Assembly (NCBI GenBank): GCA_018402445.1
Contig: JAGYIT010000007.1
Span: 1-64,000 of the forward strand
Origin: Akkermansiaceae bacterium
GTDB lineage: Bacteria; Verrucomicrobiota; Verrucomicrobiia; Verrucomicrobiales; Akkermansiaceae
Length of the DNA: 64,000 bases
Reading direction: 5' to 3'
In this document: in pieces, positions 1 to 10,014 of the stretch
Numbering within the stretch: the stretch's first letter is position 1
How the letters are laid out: each line of letters begins with the position of its first letter
Program-made: the position numbers and the translations under genes
Notes under the pieces: generated by a model
Seen by the model: the letters and a program-made list of their open reading frames with translations, nothing else
Database searches by the model: none
Told to the model about the DNA's origin: nothing

Positions 1-869
1 GGGACTGGCAGTCTCACCACGAGGTCGGCGCAGGCCGCCCCTGACCCTCAGCAGCCAACAACATCTACGGAGTTGCGGGTGATATCGGCGCCCGGCGGGC
101 TTCCTTCAACTGCTGATCTCCAATATGGCGCGCATATGACGCGGGTGGACTGTGGGTGCCATCAGCAATAGCGGCTCCACATCGGTGGCCGCCAGGCGTT
201 GGCAGTCGATGGTGGCGATCCTGGTGGCCTCCACTGCAGTTCTGTGTTTTTGTTGTAACATCAAGCATACTACACTGGATGCAGTGTGTCAATACCCCAG
301 CCGGGAATGTCCTCCAACATGAACGCAGGGTTCGAGTTCGAAAAGCGCCAGGTTGGGACTGACAGTGTTTGTTTTCTTTTGCCGATGCTTTACTGTTTTA
401 TGGGAACCTATCCTCGGGTGGATCCCTCCTTTGCCAGCCTTCATCAACTTATCAGTATGAACTATGGCTGAGCAACACAGTGAATCTTTTTGGTTCTTCG
501 TGGCGACGCTGGCGGCGTTGTCTTTCCGCCTTACTGGTGGTCTGATATTGGGACTCTGACTTTGTGGAGAAAAATGTTACCTGAATCGTTCGGTATGTTT
601 CTGATGATGCTCAACTGGACTAATATTCCTATTTCTCGCATCATCCCCAAACCGGGTACCCGCGCTCTTTGGGTAAGCCTCAGCCTCCTTTCCTGCTCCG
701 CCGTCGTCGCTGAACAGGCCTGACGCTGACTCCTCCTTTTGTCTTCGCAGGGAGCGAACCCGGTGCGGGATCCGGTCATTGGGTTTCCGGATCCCGCTCA
801 ACTTTCTCCAATCCCATAGAATGACCGCAGCTCATGCAAACACGTCCCAAGCATCCGATTAGGCTCCAG
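1..869. other. Leading region without a convincing gene
   Basis: No reading frame in this stretch has a recognisable family signature; the short frames on both strands overlap one another and look like chance. Visible structure: the first 15 bases form a small GGGACT-N3-AGTC palindrome like those at 26.05 and 38.5 kb, an ACACTG-GATG-CAGTGT inverted repeat lies at 272-287, and a strong hairpin at 765-797. A 31-codon frame at 464-559 encodes one hydrophobic helix but has no clear ribosome binding site or known relative. Confidence 0.5.
765..797. repeat. Strong hairpin upstream of the pseudopilin gene
   Basis: A perfect 11-bp inverted repeat, GCGGGATCCGG and its complement, is separated by an 11-base loop. 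It could terminate a transcript entering from the left or be a small palindromic repeat. No clean T-run follows, so the terminator reading is weak. Confidence 0.5.
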
Positions 870-1715
870 ATGAAAGCCTCCCATCCCACGCACAACCGCC
901 GTGGCAGACATGGCTTCACCTTACCGGAGCTGCTAATCGTGATCGCCATTATCGTGGTTCTGGCCGCCTTGTTATTCCTCGGATCGCGTTCGCTTATCGC
1001 GCGTGCCCACCAAGTGACCTGCATGTCCAATCTGCGGCAACTCGGTTCCGCCTCCCTTGCCTATGCCGGGGATCATGGCGGATCGACCGTTCCGGCAGTC
1101 ATCCAGAACGGAACCGGAATCAATGGCGCGGTGGATTGGGCAACCATTCTGGTGAGTGAGGGGTATGTGGGGGATTCCTCATCCTCCTCGCCCGAGCAGT
1201 TTCACAAGCATTCGGTCTTTTGCTGCCCCGCCGGCCTGTCCATTCGATCCACCAATGATCGTGGCAAATTCTCCGACCCCGCGTATGCCGTCACCGACGA
1301 TGCGCAGGGATACCTGCTTCACTCCTTCAAGGGCAAGGATGGCAAGAGCAACCGGTATCTGCACTCCTGGTATGGAATCAACGCGATCGTGAACAACGCC
1401 CCTCCGCCATTCCCTTTCTGGGGCTTGCAAACAGTGGGGGGAAATAAGCCATGGAGCATCACCGCAGGACGCAAAATCAACACGATCACCGACCCTTCGA
1501 CAGTGGTGGGACTCTACTGCGGAATGGGTTTTCACAACGGGGCCGTCTCCCGTGTAGCGGCCCGCCACGGCGGCCGTAAACGGGTGAATATCATGTTCAT
1601 GGACGGCCATGTGCGTTCCCTGCCCATCCAGGATGTGCAGGCAGCCTGGAAGGAAATGCACCAACCCTTCTCCAAGCGGAAATTCAAGGAAATCAGCTTC
1701 ACCACGAATTTCTGA
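870..1715 (+). CDS. Type II secretion-like pseudopilin (H-X9-DG family)
   Basis: The N-terminus has a prepilin cleavage/methylation signature: a basic leader, then G-FTLPELLIVIAII and about 20 hydrophobic residues from residue 15. The C-terminus has the HGGRKRVNIMFMDGH stretch typical of the H-X9-DG pseudopilin-like proteins that are strongly expanded in Verrucomicrobiota and Planctomycetota. The protein is probably anchored in the inner membrane with an exported globular domain; its exact role is unknown. An earlier ATG at 834 is in frame, but the start at 870 gives a more usual short leader. The stop overlaps the next gene's start (TGATG), so the two are probably co-translated, which links this protein to the glycosidase behind it. 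Confidence 0.85.
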   Translation: MKASHPTHNRRGRHGFTLPELLIVIAIIVVLAALLFLGSRSLIARAHQVTCMSNLRQLGSASLAYAGDHGGSTVPAVIQNGTGINGAVDWATILVSEGYVGDSSSSSPEQFHKHSVFCCPAGLSIRSTNDRGKFSDPAYAVTDDAQGYLLHSFKGKDGKSNRYLHSWYGINAIVNNAPPPFPFWGLQTVGGNKPWSITAGRKINTITDPSTVVGLYCGMGFHNGAVSRVAARHGGRKRVNIMFMDGHVRSLPIQDVQAAWKEMHQPFSKRKFKEISFTTNF

Positions 1716-3520
1716 TGAGTACCATGAAACTCACCCCACTCCCCATCGTTGCCGGCATTTGCCTGCTATCCATTCTATCCTTCGGGGTCGCCACCGCACG
1801 CGAAGCGGGCGTGCTCGACATGGCGTCCTTCGGCGCGAAGGCCGACGGCAGCGACACGACGCCCAGCGTGCGGGCGGCGCTGGAAAAGGTGCGCAGCGGC
1901 CAGGCGACCAAGCTGACATTTCCACCCGGGCGGTATGATTTCCATCCCGAGCGTGCTTCCGAGCAATACCTGTTTGTCAGCAACAATGACGAGGGGCTCA
2001 AGCGCATCGCGTTTCCCCTGACGGACATCAAGGGTTTGGAAATCGATGGCGGTGGATCGTCGTTCGTATTCCACGGCTACACCGTCCCGTTTCTGATCGA
2101 AGAATCCAGCGGCATCACCCTCAGGAATTTCTCGGTGGATTTCAGCCGTCCGTTTCACTCGGAAGGGAAAGTGCTGGCGATCACGCCTGATCATGTCGAT
2201 CTGGAGATTTCGCAGGAATACCCCCACGAGATCCGCAACGGCGTACTCGTTTTCACCAATGGAAAAAAGCCAAGCGGCCCCGCGACGACGGTGAGCAGCG
2301 GCGAGGTTGTCTACCCCTACGGCAGCCTGCTCGCCTTCGATCCGGTGAAACGCGAAACCGCTTTCATGGCGAAAGACCGGTATGAGGTGGGGGCGGGCAT
2401 TGCCGCCGAGAAACTCGGCCCCAATCAGGTGCGCCTCAAAATCCCTGACATCTCCGCGAAGGTAGGTGATGTGCTGGTTTTTAGCCCGAAAAACCGCGAC
2501 GTCCCAGGGATTGTCATTTCCGATAGCTCCGGCGTCCACCTCACGGACATCACGCTCCACCATTGCGGCGGCATGGGTGTGATCGCCCAGCGCAGCGCCG
2601 ACATCTTCGTGAAAAAAATGCGGGTGACTCCGCCTGCCGGCGGCGCGCGCATCATCAGCGCCACCGCCGACGCCACACACTTCGTGAACTGCAAGGGCAG
2701 GATCGAATTGGTGGATTGCCTCTTCGAACAGCAGAAGGACGACGCTACGAACGTTCACGGGCTCTATGCGAAGATCACACACATCTTTTCCCCCTCGCGC
2801 TTCGAGGTCACGCTGATCCACCCGCAGCAGGCCGGCATCGATTTCATCAAGGCAGGCACCCGCCTGGAACTGAACGACGGCCCCAGTCTGCGTGAGGAAG
2901 GATTCGCGACAGTCAAATCCGTCGAGCGCATCAACAGGCAAAGAACCCTCGTCGAAATCGAAGGGGCGCTGCCCGTGAGCGTCACTCTCGGCGATTCGGT
3001 GGCGGATGCCGATGCGAACACCGCCGCAGTCCTGATCCGGAATTGCATGATGCGCGGCAACAGGGCCCGCGGCATCCTGCTCGGCTCGCGCGGGCCTATC
3101 GTCATCGAGGGCAACACTTTCAGCATCCCCGGCGCGGCGATCCTCTTCGAGGGCGATTCGCGTTTCTGGTTCGAACAAGCGGGAGTGCGCGACGTCGTGA
3201 TCCGGGGCAACACCTTCGACAACTGCAACTACGGGGTGTGGGGAACCGGCACCATCCAGGTCGGTTCCGGCATCGCGGATGAATTCAAAAGCGTGTCCCG
3301 CTACAACCGCAACATCCGCATCGAGAACAACCTCTTCCGCCACTTCAGCAATCTTCCGCTACTGCATCTTTATTCCGTGGACGGCCTGACTTTCACCGGC
3401 AACCGGTTGGAGAGAACCAAGGCCTATCCCGCGCCGAATGCAGGCGAGTGGGAAATGTTCAAGATTACCGATTCCGACAACGTAAAGGTGGAGGAACCTG
3501 CCACCCTTTCCAACAACTGA
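1715..3520 (+). CDS. Secreted GH110-like alpha-1,3-galactosidase (right-handed beta-helix)
   Basis: A 601-residue protein with an N-terminal signal peptide (about residues 1-28, ending near VATA). The order of features fits GH110 alpha-galactosidases: FPPGRYDF near residue 66, NDEGLKRIAFPL near 91, GNRARGILLGSRGP near 447, ILFEGDSRFWFEQ near 476 and NRNIRIENNLF near 530. The acidic KDDATNVHG stretch near 344 is in the likely active-site region. GH110 enzymes remove terminal alpha-1,3-galactose from glycans, including carrageenan-type galactans. The start overlaps the pseudopilin stop; a second ATG three codons later is also possible. Family assignment is from recognised motifs, not a search. 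Confidence 0.75.
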   Translation: MSTMKLTPLPIVAGICLLSILSFGVATAREAGVLDMASFGAKADGSDTTPSVRAALEKVRSGQATKLTFPPGRYDFHPERASEQYLFVSNNDEGLKRIAFPLTDIKGLEIDGGGSSFVFHGYTVPFLIEESSGITLRNFSVDFSRPFHSEGKVLAITPDHVDLEISQEYPHEIRNGVLVFTNGKKPSGPATTVSSGEVVYPYGSLLAFDPVKRETAFMAKDRYEVGAGIAAEKLGPNQVRLKIPDISAKVGDVLVFSPKNRDVPGIVISDSSGVHLTDITLHHCGGMGVIAQRSADIFVKKMRVTPPAGGARIISATADATHFVNCKGRIELVDCLFEQQKDDATNVHGLYAKITHIFSPSRFEVTLIHPQQAGIDFIKAGTRLELNDGPSLREEGFATVKSVERINRQRTLVEIEGALPVSVTLGDSVADADANTAAVLIRNCMMRGNRARGILLGSRGPIVIEGNTFSIPGAAILFEGDSRFWFEQAGVRDVVIRGNTFDNCNYGVWGTGTIQVGSGIADEFKSVSRYNRNIRIENNLFRHFSNLPLLHLYSVDGLTFTGNRLERTKAYPAPNAGEWEMFKITDSDNVKVEEPATLSNN

Positions 3521-3559
3521 CGTGCATTCCTCCAGCAGAAAAAACCGATCAAAAGCAGT

Positions 3560-4876
3560 GTGAAAACAACCTCAGTCATCCACGCCTTCACTTGGGTTTT
3601 CTTCTCCGCGCTGTTTGCCTCATCAGCTCAAGCTGCGCCTGAATCCCACCAACCCAACATCCTCTTCGTGATCGCCGACGATTGGGGCTGGGGAGACGCC
3701 GGGGTTTACGGACGCACGTGGATCAAGACGCCCGCCTTTGACCGCGTGGCAAACGAAGGCCTCCGCTTCGACAACGCCTACACACCCAACGCCAAATGCG
3801 CCCCCTCCCGCGCCTGCATCCTCACCGGACGCAACTCATGGCAGCTCAAGGAAGCCGGCAACCACGTCGCTTTTTTCCCGCCGGAATTCAAGGCCTATCC
3901 CGAAGCCCTCGGCGAGCGCGGCTACTTCGTGGGCATGACGGGAAAAGGCTGGGCACCAGGCATCGCCCTTGATGCCGAAGGCAAGCCCCGCCCGCTCACA
4001 GGACAGGCATTCCAAAAACGCACCGCCCCCAAACCCACCTCCGAGATCAGCGCCAACGACTACGCCGCCAATTTCACCGACTTCCTCGATGCCGCGCCAA
4101 AGGACGGCCCGTGGTGCTTCTGGATGGGCGTCCTCGAACCCCACCGCGGATATGAATCCGGCACGGGTGTTTCCAAAGGGGGTAAGAAAATCACCGACAT
4201 CGAACGCGTGCCCTCCTACTGGCCGGACACGCCCGCCGTCCGCAATGACATGCTCGACTACGCGCTCGAGGTCGAACACTTCGACCGCCACCTCGGCCGC
4301 GTCATCGAAGAGCTGGAAAAGCGCGGCCAGCTAGACAACACCCTCATCGTGGTGACCTCGGACAACGGTCGTCCCTTTCCCCGTGAAAAGGGAAACCTCT
4401 ATGAAGCAGCGAACCATCTGCCCTTCGCGGTGATGTGGAAAGGCGGCATCAAATCCTCCGGCCGCGTCGTGCGCGACTACATCAGTTTCATCGATCTTGC
4501 CCCCACTTTCCTCGACGTCGCCGGCATCCCGTGGAGCGGAGTCCGGCATGGCACCCAGCCCCGGCATCAGCCTCACCGATGTTTTCAAATCCGGCAAAAC
4601 CGACGCCATCCAGCCGGGGCGCGACCACGTCATCCTCGGACAGGAACGGCACGACGTCGGGCGCCCGCACGATCAGGGCTACCCGATCCGCAGCATCATC
4701 AAGGACGGCTGGCTCTACTCGCGCAATTTCACCCCCGATCGCTGGCCGTCCGGCAATCCCGAAACCGGCTACCTCAACACCGACGGCAGCCCGACCAAAA
4801 CCGAGATCCTGACCGCCAACCGCGCCAAACCGAACGATCCCCACTGGCTGCTTTGCTTCGGCAAACGTCCGGCTGA
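3560..4876 (+). CDS. Secreted sulfatase, N-terminal part (frame broken near 4537)
   Basis: A GTG start is followed by a signal peptide (about residues 1-26), then [15 protein letters not shown] with the metal-binding Asp40-Asp41 pair and the formylglycine motif Cys80-A-P-S-R84 of type I sulfatases. GKGWAPG and the [17 protein letters not shown] block also match the family. The conserved sulfatase sequence continues only to about 4537 (DVAGIPWS); past that this frame is nonsense, while the next frame carries on with [14 protein letters not shown]. One extra G in the TGGAGCGGAG context explains it. The enzyme should hydrolyse sulfate esters on polysaccharides outside the cytoplasm and depends on a formylglycine-generating enzyme encoded elsewhere. 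Confidence 0.85.
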   Translation: MKTTSVIHAFTWVFFSALFASSAQAAPESHQPNILFVIADDWGWGDAGVYGRTWIKTPAFDRVANEGLRFDNAYTPNAKCAPSRACILTGRNSWQLKEAGNHVAFFPPEFKAYPEALGERGYFVGMTGKGWAPGIALDAEGKPRPLTGQAFQKRTAPKPTSEISANDYAANFTDFLDAAPKDGPWCFWMGVLEPHRGYESGTGVSKGGKKITDIERVPSYWPDTPAVRNDMLDYALEVEHFDRHLGRVIEELEKRGQLDNTLIVVTSDNGRPFPREKGNLYEAANHLPFAVMWKGGIKSSGRVVRDYISFIDLAPTFLDVAGIPWSGVRHGTQPRHQPHRCFQIRQNRRHPAGARPRHPRTGTARRRAPARSGLPDPQHHQGRLALLAQFHPRSLAVRQSRNRLPQHRRQPDQNRDPDRQPRQTERSPLAALLRQTSG

Positions 4877-6752
4877 GGAACTGTTCGACCTGGAAAATGA
4901 TCCCGACTGCGTGAATAACCTCGCCGCCGTGCCCGGGCAGCAATCGCGCCGCGCCGCACTGGAAACGCAGTTGCTGGCCAAACTGAAAGAGCAGGAAGAT
5001 CCGCGCATGGCCGGCCATGGCGAGGTGTTCGACAACTACCCCTACGCAGGCAAGGAACGCGGACTCTACGAGCGCTATCTCAAGGGCGAGAAGGTGAAAA
5101 CCAGATGGGTGAACTCCACCGACCGGGAGCCCGCTCCGCTTGATGACACAGCTTCCGCCGACCTCCGCGCCTTGATCGCTGCGGAGCTTGCCGCCGGCAA
5201 CAAGCGCATCGTCATTCCGCCAGGCCGCTATCTCGTGCAGGCGGAAAGCGGCGGCCATCTGCATTTCAAGGATCTCTCCGATGTGGAAATCATCGCCGAA
5301 AACGTCGAGCTGGTTTGCACGTCAACCGTCCGCGCTTTGTATTTCGAAAACTGCACGAACGTCACCCTTCGCGGGCTGACCGTGGACTACGATCCCCTGC
5401 CTTTCACCCAGGGCAAAATCATCGCCATGGCACCCGACAAGAGCTGGATGGATTTCGAGGTGGCGAAGGGATTTCCGGAAAACGAATTGCAGGAACGCAT
5501 CCAGATCTACGACCCGGCGACGGGCGAACTCCGCCGCGGGGACGCTTCATGGGATCAGAAAATCGAGGCGCTCGGGGAACGCCGCTATCGTGTGAGAAAG
5601 GGTGGGAACTACCGGTTCAATCCCCTGAACGACACCGAGCAGGTCGGCGACATCCTCGTGACGAACAACCATTTCGGCAAACAGGCATCGCCCCACGCTA
5701 TCGAGTTGCGAGCCTGCAAGGGTATGCGCTTCGAAGGCATCGCCGTCTTCGCCTCGCCTTGTTTCGGTTTTCTGGAATACGACTGCGATGGTTCCGAATA
5801 CATCCGCTGCAAGGTGGATCGCCGCGACCCGGCGGACGATCCCGTGAAACGCGCCCAGCCGCGCATGCGCTCGCTGAACGCCGACGCGTTTCACAGCAAG
5901 GACGCCATCAAGGGCCCCGCCATCATCGGATGCACGGCACGTTTCCAGGGCGACGACTGCGTGAACATCAACGGGAAATATCATTACGTGTGCGGCGCCC
6001 AAGGGCGGCTCGTGCGCATCGCGGTTCTCAACAACCAGCTCAAGATCAAGGTCGGCGATCCGGTGGAGTTCCTGCCCTACTCCGGGCCACGTCCGCCGGA
6101 TGCGGTGGTGACGGTCATCCAGCCGGATCCGACGCCGATCACCGGGGAGGAAAAAAACCTGATCGAAAAGCTGGGCCTGAACGAGAACATCCGGACGTGG
6201 CTACTAACAGGAAAAGCGCGGTTCCACACACTCACGCTGGATCGGGAAATCGAGGTGCCCGCCGGTTCCGCGGTTTGCTGTCCGCTGCGGGTCGGCAACG
6301 GCTTTGCCGTCAAGGACTGCGACTTCGGGCACAACCGCTCGCGCGGTGTCCTCATCAAGGCGAGCAACGGCGAAGTGAGCGGCAACCGCATCACCAACAG
6401 CCGCATGGCGGCCGTGCTGGTTTCACCGGAATTCTGGTGGATGGAAGCCGGCATGTCCTCCGATGTAGTGGTCAGGGACAACGTCATCAAAGGCTGCCTG
6501 CAGACGCCGATCCAGATCCACGCCCGCGGCGGCAACCGCCAGATATTGCCCGCCGGTGCGCTACGCAACATTTCCATCCTCAACAACCGCTTCGAGGACT
6601 GCGTGTGGCCGCTGATCCACGTGACCTCGACATCGAATCTCAAAATCGAAGGGAATCACTTTCCCGAACCTCCCCCGGCAAAAGCCGACGGAGCCGCGCC
6701 CCCACAGGCTGTGGTCTTGGAAAACTGTGAGCCCGCACCACCCGTGCGATAA
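4497..6752 (+). CDS. Sulfatase C-terminal part fused to a beta-helix domain
   Basis: This frame carries the rest of the sulfatase from about 4540: [18 protein letters not shown], a [17 protein letters not shown] segment, [11 protein letters not shown], and the normal sulfatase tail [20 protein letters not shown]. Where such enzymes usually end (near 5140) it runs without a stop into about 530 residues of right-handed parallel beta-helix ([60 protein letters not shown]). The second domain has no signal peptide, so it would be exported by the sulfatase's. It resembles the neighbouring GH110-like protein in general plan but lacks its signature blocks; its substrate is unknown. The annotated ATG at 4497 is not a real start, since the gene begins at 3560. 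Confidence 0.75.
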   Translation: MPPLSSTSPASRGAESGMAPSPGISLTDVFKSGKTDAIQPGRDHVILGQERHDVGRPHDQGYPIRSIIKDGWLYSRNFTPDRWPSGNPETGYLNTDGSPTKTEILTANRAKPNDPHWLLCFGKRPAEELFDLENDPDCVNNLAAVPGQQSRRAALETQLLAKLKEQEDPRMAGHGEVFDNYPYAGKERGLYERYLKGEKVKTRWVNSTDREPAPLDDTASADLRALIAAELAAGNKRIVIPPGRYLVQAESGGHLHFKDLSDVEIIAENVELVCTSTVRALYFENCTNVTLRGLTVDYDPLPFTQGKIIAMAPDKSWMDFEVAKGFPENELQERIQIYDPATGELRRGDASWDQKIEALGERRYRVRKGGNYRFNPLNDTEQVGDILVTNNHFGKQASPHAIELRACKGMRFEGIAVFASPCFGFLEYDCDGSEYIRCKVDRRDPADDPVKRAQPRMRSLNADAFHSKDAIKGPAIIGCTARFQGDDCVNINGKYHYVCGAQGRLVRIAVLNNQLKIKVGDPVEFLPYSGPRPPDAVVTVIQPDPTPITGEEKNLIEKLGLNENIRTWLLTGKARFHTLTLDREIEVPAGSAVCCPLRVGNGFAVKDCDFGHNRSRGVLIKASNGEVSGNRITNSRMAAVLVSPEFWWMEAGMSSDVVVRDNVIKGCLQTPIQIHARGGNRQILPAGALRNISILNNRFEDCVWPLIHVTSTSNLKIEGNHFPEPPPAKADGAAPPQAVVLENCEPAPPVR

Positions 6753-6757
6753 TCCGT

Positions 6758-8041
6758 TCAAAGATCATTGATCGAGCCGAAGTCCGGGGAGAAGAGGCGC
6801 TTGTAGGTTCGTGCTGCGTAGCCGTCCGTCATGCCCGCGAGGTAATCGCAGACGAGGCGGGCGCGCGTTTCCGCATCGGGGGCTTGTTCGATTTCGCGGA
6901 CGGTATCCGCAGGGAGTAGCTGGAAATCCTGGCCGTCGATGCGCTCGCCTTTCACGTATCGTGTTTCCAGCGTTTCCCAGAGCTGGCGGAGCATGCGGGA
7001 GCCCTTGTGTTCGAGTTGTTTGAGCTGCGGGGAGAGGAAGACGAGGTCGAAGGCGAGTTTCTTGAAAAGCTCGCTTTCCGCGCGGATCTCCTCATCGACG
7101 TGGAGGCGGTAAGCATAGCGATTCGAGGCGGCAGAGAGGAAATTTACATCCTGTTCTAGCGAGGTGGCGCGGATGTATTCGCCGATGCGTTTTCCGACGA
7201 AGGGATCCACTTTCCGCCTGCGGATTGCACGGATCAGATCGCCGAGTGGTGAGCCTTCGGAAATCGTGACCTTGTGTATTTCTGCCCAGCTTTCGATTTT
7301 CTCTACGTGTAGAAAACCAGCGCGGACGCTGTCGGAGAGGTCGTTGAGCGAGTAGGCGGTGTCGTCCGCCCAATCCATAATCTGGCACTCGATGGACTTG
7401 AAGGAATCGCGCTCCTTGCCGGGGGTGAGTTCAGCGGGGAAATCATTTCCCGCCAGCGCCCAGTCGAGGAAGCGCGCCTGCGAATCGTAGATGAAATGGT
7501 TTTTCGGGGGAGCGCCGCTGGCCTTCAGTTCGCTCCACAGCGTCTTGTATTTGAGGATGCCATCGAGAAAGGCGCGCGAGGGATCCATACCCGTGTGTTT
7601 GGCAGAAAAGATCCGCTCGGTGAGTAGGCGCAGGGTTTGGGCGTTGCCCTCGAAGCCGCCGTTGCCGGCCAGCAGGTGGTTCAGCGTGCGCTCGCCCGCA
7701 TGGCCGAAGGGCGGGTGGCCGAGATCGTGGGAAAGGCAGATGGCCTCGATTAGGTCGGGGTCAATGTGGAACGAATCGGAAAGCAGCGAGCCGGGTTGGC
7801 GCAGCAGCCAGGCGGAGATGGATTTTCCGATCTGCGCGACCTCCAGCGAGTGGGTGAGGCGGGTGCGGTAGAAGTCGTATTCGCCGGACCAGAAGACCTG
7901 GGTCTTGTTCTGTAAGCGGCGGAAGGTGGGTGTGTGGAGCACCCGGTCGCGATCGACCTGAAACGGCGTACGGTAATCCCCGTTATCGGATTTCCCGGAC
8001 ATCCGCTCCGTGTCGAAGGCACCGTAAAACTCGTTCCGCAT
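6758..8041 (-). CDS. dgt: dGTP triphosphohydrolase (HD superfamily)
   Basis: A 427-residue protein that starts MRNEFYGAFDTER, with RLTHSLEVAQ (His64) and HDLGHPPFGHAGE (His105-Asp106), the metal-binding HD pattern of deoxyguanosine triphosphate triphosphohydrolases. It hydrolyses dGTP to deoxyguanosine and triphosphate and so tunes dNTP pools; it is cytoplasmic. The later EAICLSHD and LDWALAGNDFP segments also fit. The stop lies only 5 bp from the end of the convergent sulfatase fusion gene, with no obvious bidirectional terminator. Confidence 0.9.
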   Translation of the reverse strand: MRNEFYGAFDTERMSGKSDNGDYRTPFQVDRDRVLHTPTFRRLQNKTQVFWSGEYDFYRTRLTHSLEVAQIGKSISAWLLRQPGSLLSDSFHIDPDLIEAICLSHDLGHPPFGHAGERTLNHLLAGNGGFEGNAQTLRLLTERIFSAKHTGMDPSRAFLDGILKYKTLWSELKASGAPPKNHFIYDSQARFLDWALAGNDFPAELTPGKERDSFKSIECQIMDWADDTAYSLNDLSDSVRAGFLHVEKIESWAEIHKVTISEGSPLGDLIRAIRRRKVDPFVGKRIGEYIRATSLEQDVNFLSAASNRYAYRLHVDEEIRAESELFKKLAFDLVFLSPQLKQLEHKGSRMLRQLWETLETRYVKGERIDGQDFQLLPADTVREIEQAPDAETRARLVCDYLAGMTDGYAARTYKRLFSPDFGSINDL

Positions 8042-8136
8042 GAAAGAGTTTGCGGGCGCGCGGTTCGGTGTTTCAAGGGAAGAGTTTAAAATCGGGATGG
8101 TTGCGGAGTGGTTCGGGAGCTGCTAAAAGTCTGGCG

Positions 8137-8598
8137 ATGGTAACAAAGCAGGTGATCAGGGCGGCGACGGGATGGTTGGAACTGGGGATGCCCGACGACG
8201 CGCTCGAGGAGCTGGCGGCGCTGACGGGGAAGGATCGCAGCGAGCGGCGGGTGCTGGAGCTGAAGCTCTCGGCGGAGATGGCGAAGGGGAATTGGCAGCA
8301 AGCTTCCACGATCGCGCTGGAACTCTGCGGGCAGGCGGCGGACGAGCCGGATTTTTTCCTGAGCGCCGCATATTGCCTCCATGAGGCGGGTAGCACGGCG
8401 GAAGCGCGGAAATGCCTGCTCAGCGGGCCGGAAGTCCTCCATGATTTGCCGGTTTTCCACTACAACATGGCCTGCTATCTCTGGACGCTTGGAGAGAAGG
8501 ATGACGCCACTCGACATCTCGATATCGCAATCGGCATGGACGACAGCTTCCTAGAAGCCGCCCGCGCGGACAGGGATCTGGTGGGGATGGAGATCTGA
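8137..8598 (+). CDS. Small TPR-like protein
   Basis: A 153-residue protein made of helical pairs of tetratricopeptide type: WLELGMPDDALEELAAL near the start, a middle FFLSAAYCLHEAGSTAEARKC unit and a C-terminal YNMACYLWTLGEKDDATRHL unit. I chose the ATG at 8137 because the upstream in-frame ATG at 8050 would lie against the divergent dgt start and adds an unhelpful leader. Role unknown; TPR units usually mediate protein contacts. It is followed by a MATE gene 69 bp downstream and could share its transcript. Confidence 0.75.
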   Translation: MVTKQVIRAATGWLELGMPDDALEELAALTGKDRSERRVLELKLSAEMAKGNWQQASTIALELCGQAADEPDFFLSAAYCLHEAGSTAEARKCLLSGPEVLHDLPVFHYNMACYLWTLGEKDDATRHLDIAIGMDDSFLEAARADRDLVGMEI

Positions 8599-8667
8599 TG
8601 ATTCTAAACCGTCCGGCTCCGCATAACGAGTGACAACACGCCCGAGCGAGGCTAGGGGCAGCACTCC

Positions 8668-10014
8668 ATGTCGCTTCTCATCGAATCCCGGCTCACTCTG
8701 AAGCTTGCTTTCCCACTCGTGATCGGGCAGGTGAGCCAGATGCTGCTGGGCGTGGCGGATACGATGATGATCGGCCGGCTCGGCGTCACGGAGCTGGCGG
8801 TACTGACCTTCGCAAACTCGCTTTTCTACGTGCCCTTCGTGTTCGGGATCGGGGTGCTGACGGCGGTCTCCGTTTTCACCGCGAGCGCGGCTGGCTCCGG
8901 CGATGAGCCGGCGGGAAGGGCGAGCTGCCGCCACGGGATTTATATCGCCACGGCGCTAGGGTTGCTGCTGTTCGGCGTCTCTTATGCCTTATCCCTAAAT
9001 CTCGGACTGTTCCGCCAGCCGCCTGAGGTGGAGGCGATGACCGGCGCGTATTTCCGCATCATTATGGCTTCCATGGTGCCCGCGCTGATGTCCATTGCGC
9101 TGAAAAACCACGCCGACGCGCTCGACAGGCCGTGGCCGCCGTTCTGGATTTTCTTGGGAGGCGTGGTTCTGAATGTGTTCCTAAACTGGGTGATGATCTA
9201 CGGCAAACTCGGCTGCCCGATGCTGGGACTGGAAGGCGGCGCTTATGCGACCCTGATCTCAAGGATGGCGATCCTCGGCGGCATGATCGTCTGGCTGCAC
9301 GGCGATGCGGATCTGCGGAAATGGACACCCTACCGCTGGTTCAAGCGGCCCGTATTTTCGGAAATTCGCAGGTTTCTCGCGATCGGTTTCCCTGCGAGCA
9401 TCCAGATGCTTATGGAAGTCTCGGCGTTCTCCGTGGCGGGACTGATGATGGGCCGCTTCGGCACGGTGGCGATGGCGGCGCATCAGGTGGCGCTGATGTG
9501 CGCGGCGACGGCATTCATGATTCCGCTCGGGCTTTCTATGGCACTGAGCGTGCGGATCGGCACGGCGGCGGGCGCTGGGGAAAGGGAGCGGCTGCGCCCC
9601 ATCGCGGTATCGGGCTGGTGGATCGGGGCCGCGTATTCGCTGGTCGGTGCGCTGGTTTTCGCGCTATTCGGTGGCTGGATGGCATCGTTTTTCACGGACG
9701 AGGAACCGGTGATCCGCCTCGCCGCGTCGCTGCTGATGGTGGTGGGCGTGTTCCAGCTTTTCGACAGCATCCAGGTCGGCTCGGTGGCGATGCTGCGCGG
9801 TCTGCACGATGCGAGGATGCCCGCTCTGATCGGATTTTTCGCCTATTGGATGGTCGGCCTGCCCATCGCGGTGCTGCTTTCCATGAAATTCGAGCTCGGT
9901 GCCGTGGGCGTCTGGAGCGGGCTGGCGGTGGGGCTTTTCGTGGCGTGCGTCACGCTCGCCCCGCGCCTTTGGAAAATGACGGTGCCCGCAGTTGCCAATC
10001 CGGATCGCGGCTGA
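8668..10014 (+). CDS. MATE-family multidrug/sodium efflux transporter
   Basis: A 448-residue polytopic membrane protein with about 12 hydrophobic segments. The N-terminus (LAFPLVIGQVSQMLLGVADTMMIGRLG) and the second-half repeat (IGFPASIQMLMEVSAFSVAGLMMGRFG) are typical of the two homologous bundles of NorM/MdtK-type MATE proteins. It should export cationic drugs or metabolites in exchange for Na+ or H+. The 3' end overlaps by 65 bp the end of the convergent gene at 9950-10432. Confidence 0.9.
   Translation: MSLLIESRLTLKLAFPLVIGQVSQMLLGVADTMMIGRLGVTELAVLTFANSLFYVPFVFGIGVLTAVSVFTASAAGSGDEPAGRASCRHGIYIATALGLLLFGVSYALSLNLGLFRQPPEVEAMTGAYFRIIMASMVPALMSIALKNHADALDRPWPPFWIFLGGVVLNVFLNWVMIYGKLGCPMLGLEGGAYATLISRMAILGGMIVWLHGDADLRKWTPYRWFKRPVFSEIRRFLAIGFPASIQMLMEVSAFSVAGLMMGRFGTVAMAAHQVALMCAATAFMIPLGLSMALSVRIGTAAGAGERERLRPIAVSGWWIGAAYSLVGALVFALFGGWMASFFTDEEPVIRLAASLLMVVGVFQLFDSIQVGSVAMLRGLHDARMPALIGFFAYWMVGLPIAVLLSMKFELGAVGVWSGLAVGLFVACVTLAPRLWKMTVPAVANPDRG

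Noticed and set aside
464..559. 31-codon frame with a hydrophobic stretch
   Set aside because: One helix-like segment only, no ribosome binding site or neighbour link; too short to call without comparison.
1775..3343. Long minus-strand frame of 522 codons
   Set aside because: It mirrors the GH110-like gene, is rich in Asp/Val/Ala/His as expected of a shadow of GC-rich coding DNA, and has no family motif.
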